The position numbers and the translations under genes were made by a program. A DNA stretch of 64,000 nucleotides from Dolomedes plantarius (lineage: Eukaryota > Arthropoda > Arachnida > Araneae > Dolomedidae), in the NCBI GenBank assembly GCA_907164885.2, contig OU015498.1:131375651-131439650 (forward strand), in the 5' to 3' direction. Positions 54,575 through 63,703 of this stretch are shown here, piece after piece. The notes beneath the pieces are model-generated. The model was not told the origin of the DNA. It was given only the letters and a program-made list of their open reading frames with translations, and made no database searches. The first letter of the stretch is position 1. Each line of letters starts with the position of its first letter.

Positions 54575-55332
54575 GTATCCAAACCTTTTTTTTATTTCCA
54601 ATGCCTGGGGCCATGTTCACGAATATGAAAAAGAAAAGTTTAAACAAAGAAACAACAGCGACAAAAACATCGAAGAGTTCATGAGATAACCGAAGGTTAT
54701 CGTCCTATAAGTCCTCTCGCTTCCCAATATCTCGATGAATCCATATCTCCATGAAGGGCTCCACAGGTACGCAGGTGATATCTGTCCATAGGCTTGTTCC
54801 CTTTGTTGCACAGGGGGCAGGCAGCCTCGGTAAGAATGCCAATGCGATATAGATGGGCTGCAAGGCAATCATGCCCGGCGGTAAATAGACGAAAAGCAGC
54901 CACCGCCTCCCGTCTAGGTTTGTCATGTATATCTAAAAGACAATTATTTCTTCCATATTTGGTTTCTATTTCAGATAAAAGTTCATCCTGGTGCGTTAAC
55001 TGCATAATTTGTTTGATAAATAGTTTAGAGGTGAGGAAGGAGATTTCTCGTTTTGAACTGTGTATCAGTACAGCACCCCTTTTGGCAAGAAAGTCTGCCT
55101 GCTCATTACCATATAAATTGCAGTGGCCAGGGATCCATTGCAAAACAACACGCTTTTGATGAGACCTCAACAAAATTAGCAGCTGTTGGCATTGGGAAAT
55201 TTCTTTTGTTAATGGATCCTGTATAGAACTGATGGATTGTATGGCAGCCTGGGAATCTGATAGTAGTACTATCCTTTTAAATTTACACAGATGGCAAGTT
55301 AGTTGTTTAAGAGCAATGCGTATCCAAACCTT
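54575..55332 (-). mobile_element. 5'-truncated LINE insertion with 13-bp target duplication
   Basis: The insertion body is 54588-55319 on the minus strand. Both sides carry GTATCCAAACCTT (54575-54587 and 55320-55332), a perfect 13-bp target duplication. The end next to the left duplication is a short T run, that is a poly-A tail on the minus strand, preceded by about 100 bp of 3' untranslated sequence. The right end is an abrupt 5' truncation inside the RNase H region of ORF2. All this is characteristic of target-primed reverse transcription. Confidence 0.9.
54697..55319 (-). pseudogene. Non-LTR retrotransposon RNase H domain and C-terminus (5'-truncated)
   Basis: An uninterrupted minus-strand frame of about 207 codons. 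It begins inside an RNase H domain with LLSDSQAAIQSI, whose Asp is a catalytic position, and continues with VLQWIPGHCN followed by GNEQADFLAK, which carries the conserved His and Asp of RNase H. Downstream is a long C-terminal segment ending in a CPLCNKG and H-x4-C zinc-like knuckle (GNKPMDRYHLRTCG) and a TAG/TGA-type stop at 54697. This order is usual for ORF2 of I/R1/Jockey-group LINEs of arthropods. Reverse transcriptase and endonuclease are missing because the insertion is 5'-truncated. The absence of internal stops suggests a fairly recent insertion. Confidence 0.85.
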
Positions 55333-56799
55333 AAAACCGGTATTTTGTCAACTAATAAATAATTCTGACGTTGTTTGGAAGTACTATTTTCATACATGAC
55401 TTTTTTCCCGCAGTAATACATATAAATTTCAAGTTTTCATATGTTCAATATGAATGATCCTGTATAATTGACACGTGCTATCAACGTACAATATGGAGGA
55501 TATTTTTTTATCCCAACTTCCGTAGGTCCATTGATAAAATCTACTACTAATCTCCTATAGTTGAGTTTTAAACCATTTTCGAGCTAAGTTGAAGTGGTTC
55601 CTTTGCTAAATAAATTTCTTTGACTCCAAAGTCTTTGGCTGCGGAAGCTTCTTTTTTTTTTCATAATATGATTACGTAGCCATTTTCTTCCCTTTATTTT
55701 GAGAGATATATGAATGCTTTTCCTTTGTGATTTCATGGTGTATTGTTTACACCTCTCAGGTAAAATGATTTCCCGATCTCGAAAAAATCCAATACTTGTT
55801 GATAACTTTTAAAATGTTCATATTATTCTGTGTGTGTGTAACCGCTGCAGTTTTATCCATCTAATTCAGGGTTTGTAAAGTTTCGGCTCACAGAGTATAA
55901 CTATATGTTTGGGGGGGAAAAAATTGAAACTTCTAAGTCTCCTATTATATTTCAGAACTGGTACTCTTGCCACAGTTTACAGAATTTCTGTATAAAGGTC
56001 GTACATCTTGTATAGCCCCTTTCCCAAGTTTCTAAACTCATCTATTTCGAAATTTTTGTCATTACTTCCAATGCCCATAATTTGGAAGTATTATTCAAGA
56101 TATTCCTACGTATTGGAAATATTTTGTGCAACGATATTTTGCTTGTAATTATTGAATTATTCCACTTTCCTTTTAAACTCGTTTTAACCAACAAACCAAT
56201 GGAAGGCCTTTTCATCGTTAAACAAAAACCTCTGCCGACATACTTATTTCAATATAAATTGTATGAATGCATTGAAAAGGAGGCTTATAATATTAAACGT
56301 TAGAATAATGAAGAGTTAGAATATTTCGGTTATGTAGTTAGAAAATTTCAGTTTAAAAGGAGTGAAATGATGTAAACATTTTGGTTCATTTAGTATTCCT
56401 CTACTAACACACAAAAGTCTACCACTCAAATTGGGTGAATTTCCATAGCCACACTGAGTATGCGTACATTGTACAAATAAATAAAGCCACGACAGTATAA
56501 TTCAAAAACCTTTAAGTTATACCTTTTTCCTAACTGTGCAGATGAAAATTCTAATAGATATTTTTGTCCATATTTCTTATTTAGTATTTCTAGTGATAAA
56601 ACGGAAATATTAATACTTCATTTTATTCAAAACACACACTCAAAATGGAAAAAGATTTTCTCCATAAAATATTCCATCCTTTATAAACTGTACCAAATGG
56701 TATTAGAGAAATATCAAATTAAAATTATACACTATACACTTTAAATAGCCAGTTAACTACTGTGCATCATTTGTTGTAACACACATATATAGGTATATA
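55333..56799. other. AT-rich non-coding DNA
   Basis: No recognised feature. The ORF 56082-56303 has no support. Confidence 0.6.
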
Positions 56800-57385
56800 C
56801 AGTGGTGCCTTGACTTACGAGTTTAATTCGTTCTGCGACGGGGCTCATAACTGGAATTACTTGTATGTCAAATCCATTTTCCCCATTGAAATGAATTGAA
56901 ATGCATTAATCCGTTCGGAACCACCACCCCCCAAAGAAAAAAAACCCGCAATTTTTTGTTACATGTTCTTGAATAAGAAAAATGCATTTATAAATAACAT
57001 ATATTGTATAGAAACACGATACAATAGACCCTACTGCAGTAAACTGGTTTTATTAAGAATAATCTACAACATTTACTGTGGCGATCAGACGACTTGAAGA
57101 TGCTGACGGAGGTGGAGGAGAAAGGATGAACTGAATAATTGAATCTTATTCGCTGACTTTGCCCTTTTCGCCACGCTTTCCTAACTTTCATCTGCAGGGG
57201 TTTTCGATAAAAAATTGTCCAATGAGGTCTGTTTCATCCCCCCTTTCAGAATGTCTTTGAAATGAGAGGTTGGACGCTGTTCTGTTTCGGAGGGCGACTC
57301 AAGTGTGGGCAGAGCAAGCTGCCCCGTATGATAATTGTTGAGAGTTAATATCTCGGTTTAAGACTGAAAAGTAGTCTTAGAATAA
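56800..57385 (-). mobile_element. Tigger-type element, 3' part, interrupted by a Helitron
   Basis: The terminal sequence CAGTGGTGCCTTGACTTACG begins at 56800, preceded by TA, and is followed by TTTAATTCGTTCTGCG and related subterminal motifs well known from Tigger/pogo elements. On the minus strand the adjacent region encodes the end of a Tigger-like transposase. The other half of the element is missing: the sequence changes abruptly at 57386, where a Helitron 5' end starts. Confidence 0.75.
57181..57357 (-). pseudogene. Tigger-like transposase, C-terminal tail
   Basis: A minus-strand frame of about 58 codons ends with a stop at 57181. Near its end it reads GGMKQTSLDNFLSKTPADES. A K/RQ-T/S-LDxFF-like tail followed by an acidic, Ser-rich end is the usual C-terminus of Tigger/jerky-type transposases. 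The DDE catalytic core would lie upstream, right of 57360, but is lost where the Helitron end begins. An in-frame stop precedes the fragment at 57358-57360. Recognition is by tail motif and by position next to a Tigger terminal repeat. Confidence 0.6.
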
Positions 57386-57509
57386 TCTATATATATAGAA
57401 CAGTTCCGTAACTGACTGACAGTAGTATAAAAATGACAGTTTTGCCCCAGGAGCAGGAGCAAGAAGGGGGAGGGGCTTAAAGTGGGCGGAGCTAACTGAG
57501 TGACGTGGA

Positions 57510-57557
57510 CCAATCAGAGTGCAGTTGGCCACCTGGCGGTCGATTTGGACCAATCAG
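57510..57557 (+). promoter_or_regulatory. Paired CCAATCAG boxes in GC-rich promoter-like sequence
   Basis: Two GGACCAATCAG motifs occur at 57508-57517 and 57548-57557, exactly 40 bp apart. GGGCGGAG (near 57484) precedes them and TATCGCCCCCTAGCGG follows. This resembles the proximal part of a CCAAT/GC-box promoter. It lies within the presumed Helitron body, so it could be captured host sequence. Confidence 0.4.
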
Positions 57558-57787
57558 GAGAGGGCAGCGCTGCTATCGCCCCCTAGCGGGAAAACCTGGA
57601 ACCTTGTAGTTCAGCAGAATCTTGGAGGGAGTATGTGCTCCGCGGAACGCCACCTATCGGTTAAACAGGGAACTAAATTTCGTACAAGGATTGGAGGTCA
57701 GGGCATATTTTTTTCAGTGCTGCCATCTAATGCTGAAAGCTAGAACTACATTTTTGGGACTTAGAAATTTTTTTAAAAGTATTTTCC

Positions 57788-57863
57788 ATGGGAATTGAAC
57801 CCGTTAAGGAAATATTACCTGACTACTTTTAGCGACGTAATACCGTTACGCTATGAATCGTCG
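57788..57863 (-). other. tRNA-like block with pol III A and B boxes
   Basis: On the minus strand TAGCGTAACGGTATTACG (A-box-like, TRGCNNAGYNGG pattern) is followed about 40 bp later by GGGTTCAATTCCC (B-box, GGTTCRANNCC pattern), the spacing of a tRNA. The acceptor stem does not pair and the anticodon arm is weak. This is therefore a tRNA-derived sequence, such as a SINE head or a decayed tRNA, not a functional tRNA gene. Confidence 0.55.
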
Positions 57864-57873
57864 GAAGTTCAGT

Positions 57874-60052
57874 GAATTATATTCTATAACAGAGAGAATA
57901 TTTTTATGAATTTACTAGAATTAATTATCAAAAATAAATATAACGTCATCTATTGTTTAAAAATGAAACTTAGAAAATTTAATACAAGGTTTTGAGTATA
58001 TTTTTCAAAACTTTAAATATTTTTAGTCGAATTCTAACTTAAAATATATATTATCAACTTAGTAGTTCAAAAAAGAGCTTATTTTCAGGACTTTAAAATT
58101 GTTTTGCTATGTTTTTTAACGTGATATATAATTTTACATAGATACATTCGCAAAATAATACAAAATAATAATAAATTTTTACATAGATAGGCTAAAACGA
58201 ATATTTTTTTTCTTTTACTTTAAATTTTTTTATTAGGTTTTTAAACTTAAAACATATTATCAATTTAATAGTTTGGAAAAAGTATTTATTTCAGAACATT
58301 ACATACTAGCATGAAAAAAAATGAGAAATATTATTTGATCTTACCTTGAAAAACATTCCATGACAGCTAACAAGGGATATTTTTAGACATAAAATTATTT
58401 AAACAAAGCGGGAATTCTCCAGTAGAGTTATTTTTTTCCTTTTAATATTAGAAATAAAAACTGAAATATGATTCAATCTAGATAATTATTTAAATTAAAT
58501 ACACATACCATACCAATCCATACTATTAAATCTGCAAGAGAAGATATTAAATTTACACTAAAAAAAATTTTTTAATTGTCGACATGTGCATACTGCAATA
58601 GTCTACATTATTATCAAAAAGTTCATTGAATTATATTCTATAACAGAGAGAATATTTTTATGAATTTACTAGAATTAATTATCAAAAATAAATATAACGT
58701 CATCTATTGTTTAAAAATGAAACTTAGAAAATTTAATACAAGGTTTTGAGTATATTTTTCAAAACTTTAAATATTTTTAGTCGAATTCTAACTTAAAATA
58801 TATATTATCAACTTAGTAGTTCAAAAAAGAGCTTATTTTCAGGACTTTAAAATTGTTTTGCTATGTTTTTTAACGTGATATATAATTTTACATAGATACA
58901 TTCGCAAAATAATACAAAATAATAATAAATTTTTACATAGATAGGCTAAAACGAATATTTTTTTTCTTTTACTTTAAATTTTTTTATTAGGTTTTTAAAC
59001 TTAAAACATATTATCAATTTAATAGTTTGGAAAAAGTATTTATTTCAGAACATTACATACTAGCATGAAAAAAATGAGAAATATTATTTGATCTTACCTT
59101 GAAAAACATTCCATGACAGCTAACAAGGGATATTTTTAGACATAAAATTATTTAAACAAAGCGGGAATTCTCCAGTAGAGTTATTTTTTTCCTTTTAATA
59201 TTAGAAATAAAAACTGAAATATGATTCAATCTAGATAATTATTTAAATTAAATACACATACCATACCAATCCATACTATTAAATCTGCAAGAGAAGATAT
59301 TAAATTTACACTAAAAAAAATTTTTTAATTGTCGACATGTGCATACTGCAATAGTCTACATTATTATCAAAAAGTTCATTGAATTATATTCTATAACAGA
59401 GAGAATATTTTTATGAATTTACTAGAATTAATTATCAAAAATAAATATAACGTCATCTATTGATTAAAAATGAAAATTAGAAAATTTAATACATGGTTTT
59501 GAGTATATTTTTCAAAACTTTAAATATTTTTAGTCGAAGGGCTTATTTTCAGGACTTTAAAATTGTTTTGCAATGTTTTTTAACGTGATATATAATTTTA
59601 CATAGATACATTCGCAAAATAATACAAAATAATAAGAAATTTTTACATAGATAGGCTAAAACGAATATTTTTTTTTTCTTTTACTTGATATTTTTACACA
59701 TGAAATTATTTTACAACAAGCGTTAAGTTTAAAATATCTACAATTTTTCTTAAGAATATTACTTTACAGTATAATATAATTTAGATAGAGCTTTAAAACC
59801 ATTGTAACATTTAGTATAGAAAAATTATTATTTAATCTTACCTTGAAAGGCATTCCATGAAAGCTAACAGGGGATATTTTTAGACATAAAATTATTTAAA
59901 CAAAGCGGAAATTCCCCAGTAGGGTTATTTTTTCCTTTTAATATTAGAAATAAAAACTGAAATATGATTCAATCTAGATAATTATTTAAATTAAATACAC
60001 ATACCATACCAATCCATACTATTAAATCTGCAAGAGAAGGTATCAAATTTAT
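57874..60052. repeat. Tandem array, three copies of about 753 bp
   Basis: Copies start at 57874, 58628 and 59381 with GAATTATATTCTATAACAGA. Copies 1 and 2 are almost identical; the clearest difference is one A in a poly-A run. Copy 3 is older or rearranged: it lacks about 45 bp after TTTTTAGTCGAA and has a substituted middle segment (59680-59840), then matches again to about 60052. There are no ORFs. Near-identity of copies 1 and 2 indicates recent unequal exchange or gene conversion. Confidence 0.95.
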
Positions 60053-60091
60053 CTCGCGATGTTAATAGAGAAGATTCTTACATTATCTGAA

Positions 60092-60720
60092 ATAATACAG
60101 ACTTTATTATGTTTAGAAGATATTTACAAGAGTTCATTTTAGAATTAAATGAATCATGGTTTGAATCCTACAACAGTAGGGGGGAATGTGCAAACATGAA
60201 GACTTTAAATTATACAATTACCATCTAGAACCTGAAACTTAAAAATATATGTACCAATTTAAGTATCTGTATATAGTTTATGTACAGTTTTGAATATATT
60301 TCAAACCATAAGCACTTTTACAACTTTGAAAATATATTGTAAGTTAAGACGCTTACTAAAATTAAAAATATTTTATAGAGATAAAGACTTGAAAGATAAA
60401 ATTTACAAGTTTTAATCCTAAATATTATATTTTATCCAGAAATGTAGACTATTAATATATGATTTTTAACCTTACATGCTTTCAACGATTACCTAAATTG
60501 CGATATAACCTTTAGACTTCCTTTTTAATAACATAAATATATATACATAAATGTTATCAAATTAAAATTTTTAATATACTTTCGTATAAGATAGTTTTCT
60601 ACATGCAATTACCAAAATATTTTATCCTTACAGCAACAGAAATAATACAGACTTTATCATGTTTAGAAGATATTTACATGAGTTCATTTTAGAAGTAAAT
60701 TGACCAAGGTTTATATCTTA
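60092..60720. repeat. Diverged direct repeat, two copies about 550 bp apart
   Basis: AAATAATACAGACTTTATYA and GTTTAGAAGATATTTACAWG followed by AGTTCATTTTAGAA occur near 60092-60160 and 60641-60715. This suggests an older duplicated unit following the 753-bp array. The rest of the interval is AT-rich and empty. Confidence 0.7.
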
Positions 60721-61004
60721 CAGCGATAGTGTTATACGTAGACAATATTTTTGCTTTATATAAGAAAATAGTTACTATATATTTTAAAATTAAAATTAGT
60801 TTTGTTAAGAATAAAACTTTGCTGTATATTTTATAATATAAGCATATACCAAACTCTCATAGTTATCATTTTCATCAGTTAACGGTTTAAAATATACAAT
60901 TGGCTAAAATACATATTCAATTATTTAAAAGTAGGATAAGCTAATAGAATTTTTATATCAAAGTTGTTCGATTATTGCTTACAAGACTTTAAATATAAAG
61001 TTTA

Positions 61005-61516
61005 ATGAAACTGGATCAATTTAACTTTCCTTTTGATACATCTAGAGAAAAATTATCTGAAAAGTATGATGATTTTAACATAGCTAAAGAATTCGCTGAA
61101 AAGAAAATGATCAAGCAAGAATCTGCAGAAAAAGAGTCAATATACGATGATTTCATTTTAAACAGTATCCCACAAACTGTGAAAAAACGTGCTTCTAATC
61201 TGATATCTATTTTGAAACAATAGCCCAGCATAATATCATGGAATGACAAGGTTAAGTGATATATCAAGGAAAACCTTATGAAAGTTCTAATATTATTGAT
61301 TTATTCAATTCAATTTTAACTAATAAGAAGAAAAGTGTCAATACCCAAGCTGGATTTTTATCAGTGTTAAAGTGATTAAATATCGCACAACATTTCATAC
61401 AAAACAAGCATTTATCTGTACAGCAACAAGAAGAAAAAATAGTTATCTCTTTAATAAAATCTGTTTTAAAACTATATATATTAGTGTTTTCATTTTTTTC
61501 TATGCATGCTTTTTAA
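61005..61516 (+). pseudogene. Maverick/adintovirus-like protein gene, broken (tentative)
   Basis: The first 72 codons (61005-61223) encode an acidic, Lys-rich helical start followed by SIPQTVKKRASNLISILKQ, then TAG. Similarity appears to continue past this stop: SIISWNDKVK in the same frame up to a TGA, then after a frame change YESSNIIDLFNSIL, a further TGA, and LNIAQHFIQNK, with a final stop near 61514. This order (a proline-initiated basic helix, an ISWN-type turn, an SNIIDL helix, an N-x-P/A helix) recalls small proteins coded by Maverick/Polinton elements and adintoviruses. That recognition is from memory of the family's general pattern and unverified. At least three stops and one frameshift show it is dead. 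It lies convergent to the two genes on the right. It could instead be a retrotransposon protein. Confidence 0.4.
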
Positions 61517-61648
61517 ATTAATTCACACATATGCATAATGAAATATACAAATTTATCTTTAAATTATCATTTATTTAACACATGAAAAAGTATTTACATA
61601 AAACAAATGAAGATTCACATTCACATTTTCCCATGTTCAATATAGTAT

Positions 61649-62488
61649 TTAAAATTCGTAAAAAATATCATGTAAATAATCCTTAAATGTTTTTATAGTA
61701 ATATTATCAAAAAAGTTTCCATAATTATAATGACACGTACAATAATTTAAGCATATATTTTTTACGATGTCTCCCAGAATGATATGATACAATGAAGTCT
61801 TTCCCATACTTTCATACTTTTCAGAGATTGAAAGTGATACACAGCAATGTTCTTGGTTATGGGATTTCTCTATTTTACAATCATAGCATTTATAAATTTG
61901 ATTAATACATCTACAGTACTCTTCGCGTATACAATGTAAATAATTTTCACGAGCTTGATTTATATCACAATGATCTTTATAACATACACCTTTTTTAATC
62001 ACCTCACGTCGAAGAATTCTAGGAAGACTTTTACATAGTAAAGTTTCCTGAATACAGTCATCAACATTTGTCATTTGTGATATAAAAGCCTTTCTTTGTT
62101 TAAAGTTCAATTTTATAAATAACGGATTTAATTGAAACTCACCAGTTTCCCTTATAAACATCTCTTGAAACATATAGTCTTCTCCATCGTTGGTAACACA
62201 TAATTTCTGATTCACAATAAAAGACTTATCCGCATAAAGAGCATCGGATCTTAAAATTTTAGAACATAATTCACTCCACGTACTCGCACACATTTTAACA
62301 CTCTGCTGTGCAGGATTCGAAACACCACATTCTCCAATATATATGTTAAATCCATCCTCGTTGTCCTGCAAACTGATACATTTACCATCGTATATATCCC
62401 ATGATATGAAATACGATGTTGCACGCAACTGCTTGCTAATCTTTACACCAACAAGCTCTCCCTTAAATTTTTTTAACGGCGATTCCAT
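61649..62488 (-). CDS. Cys/His-rich protein of unknown family, intact copy A
   Basis: A single-exon frame of 279 codons, long for this AT-rich window. Starting at the first Met (62488), the N-terminal half (about residues 20-160) has SYFISWDIYDG, WSELCSKIL, DKSFIVNQKL and FQEMF segments that recur in the neighbouring gene. The C-terminal half holds a probable metal-binding domain: C169-x3-H173-C174, C201-x2-C204, H214-x-C216 and C250-x-C252-H253. An AATAAA polyadenylation signal lies on the minus strand at 61570-61575, about 75 bp past the stop. I see no signal peptide or membrane segment. I do not recognise the family. The absence of introns and the proximity to a broken Maverick-like gene suggest a viral or transposon origin, but a lineage-specific host family is possible. 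Confidence 0.65.
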   Translation of the reverse strand: MESPLKKFKGELVGVKISKQLRATSYFISWDIYDGKCISLQDNEDGFNIYIGECGVSNPAQQSVKMCASTWSELCSKILRSDALYADKSFIVNQKLCVTNDGEDYMFQEMFIRETGEFQLNPLFIKLNFKQRKAFISQMTNVDDCIQETLLCKSLPRILRREVIKKGVCYKDHCDINQARENYLHCIREEYCRCINQIYKCYDCKIEKSHNQEHCCVSLSISEKYESMGKTSLYHIILGDIVKNICLNYCTCHYNYGNFFDNITIKTFKDYLHDIFYEF

Positions 62489-62793
62489 TCTTATCTACTC
62501 ACACAAAATAACAACCTATTCGTTTGAAAATCTATCAAGCGACTAAGTTTTCTCCCCCCAAAAAAATCAACCTCACAAGATATGTCTGATCAGATAAGAT
62601 AATGCATATCTACTACTAGTCACATATTTTGAAAAACACATTTTTATAAATACTTTTAAAAATTATTTTCTAAAAAAGGTTTTAAATTAATACTTTCAAA
62701 ATTATTATTCTAAAAATTATTACACACATAAATAAATGCAATAATTCATCTTTAAATACTATATATAGAACATGGGAAAAAAGTACTTACAAT

Positions 62794-63703
62794 TTAATCT
62801 TCTAATATATCTTCGTCAAAATATTTATGAAATATTTTAATGTTGTCGCTAGCGAGAAAATTAGTGTTATTATAGTGACATATGCAATAATTGTTGGTCA
62901 TTTCATTTAAAGTCCTTTTAATATTTATATTAAATATAGCTGCTTTTCCCACAGCTTGATATTTTTCATTATCAATTGTGCTTAAGCAGCTATGTTGACG
63001 TTGTAAAGGATGGTCAAATTCACAGCCTCGACATTCATACAACTCACTGGATGTAATCATCACACTTTGTTTTATAACTTTGAAGAAATTTATCCGTGCT
63101 GTGGGAGAATCACAATGCTCTTTCACACAAGGTCCGTTTCTGTATACCCTATATTGTAACATGTTAGGGATGGTTTGAGTCAACAATGTCTTCTCTACAC
63201 AGTCTATAATATCTGACGAATATTCTTGCAGTTTGTTGATTTGTTCCCGATTTAATTTTTATACAAGAGTTTTTCAATCTGAAAACATTGTTCTCGTTTT
63301 TGAATAGTTGTTGCAACACACACTGTTCAGCGTTGTAAATCCCCACTAATTGATTATTAGTAACGAATGACTTTGTATTGTAAATTAATTGAAGTTGGGT
63401 TATTTTCCACATAAAATCCCAAAATGTTGAGATGGTCGCCATTATACCGTTCTGAGTCTGTATACTGCTGTTATATTCACTAAATTCACGAATATGTACC
63501 CTTAGGCCTTTATGATCTTGATATATTAAAACGAAGACATTATATTCAATATTCCATGATGAAATTAATACTGGGCTGTTGCGATTTCTATAGTAATTCT
63601 CCATCCAGTCGTTTTCTGGTATCTCATCAGTAGAAACATTGGATGAAGTTGAGGGGCCTGCAGAAACATTCCAATATGCAGATGTAGAGGTTGACGGATT
63701 CAT
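62794..63703 (-). pseudogene. Cys/His-rich protein, paralogue B, with one-base frameshift
   Basis: This is the tandem paralogue of copy A on the same strand, about 300 bp upstream. The N-terminal frame (63703-63164) starts with a Ser/Thr-rich stretch (NPSTSTSAYW), then has VLISSWNIEYN, TFWDFMWKI and TKSFVTNNQL, matching the order in copy A. The C-terminal frame (from about 63260 to 62794) carries the same C-x3-H-C, C-x2-C, H-x-C and C-x-C-H signature with identical spacing. The frames are offset by one base. Agreement with copy A switches frame at the run of five A (T on the plus strand) at 63256-63260, so an extra A there is the simplest explanation. Apart from this the gene is open end to end, so the lesion is recent, a sequencing error, or a programmed shift. 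Function unknown. Confidence 0.65.

Larger units (their letters stand above)
57386..57873 (+). mobile_element. Helitron 5' end and adjoining body
   Basis: TCTATATATATAGAACAG followed by TTCCGTAACTGACTGACAG matches the 5' end of the Helitron at 24934 over about 35 bp, including the TC start after an A. Downstream sequence is unrelated to the first element and much richer in GC up to about 57680. No 3' end with hairpin plus CTRR is visible in the following 6.6 kb, so either the element is 5'-only or its 3' end lies beyond the window. Confidence 0.55.

Noticed and set aside
57519..57743. 74-codon plus-strand ORF in the Helitron body
   Set aside because: It overlaps the CCAAT-box region, has no recognisable domain and sits in GC-richer DNA where open frames are expected.
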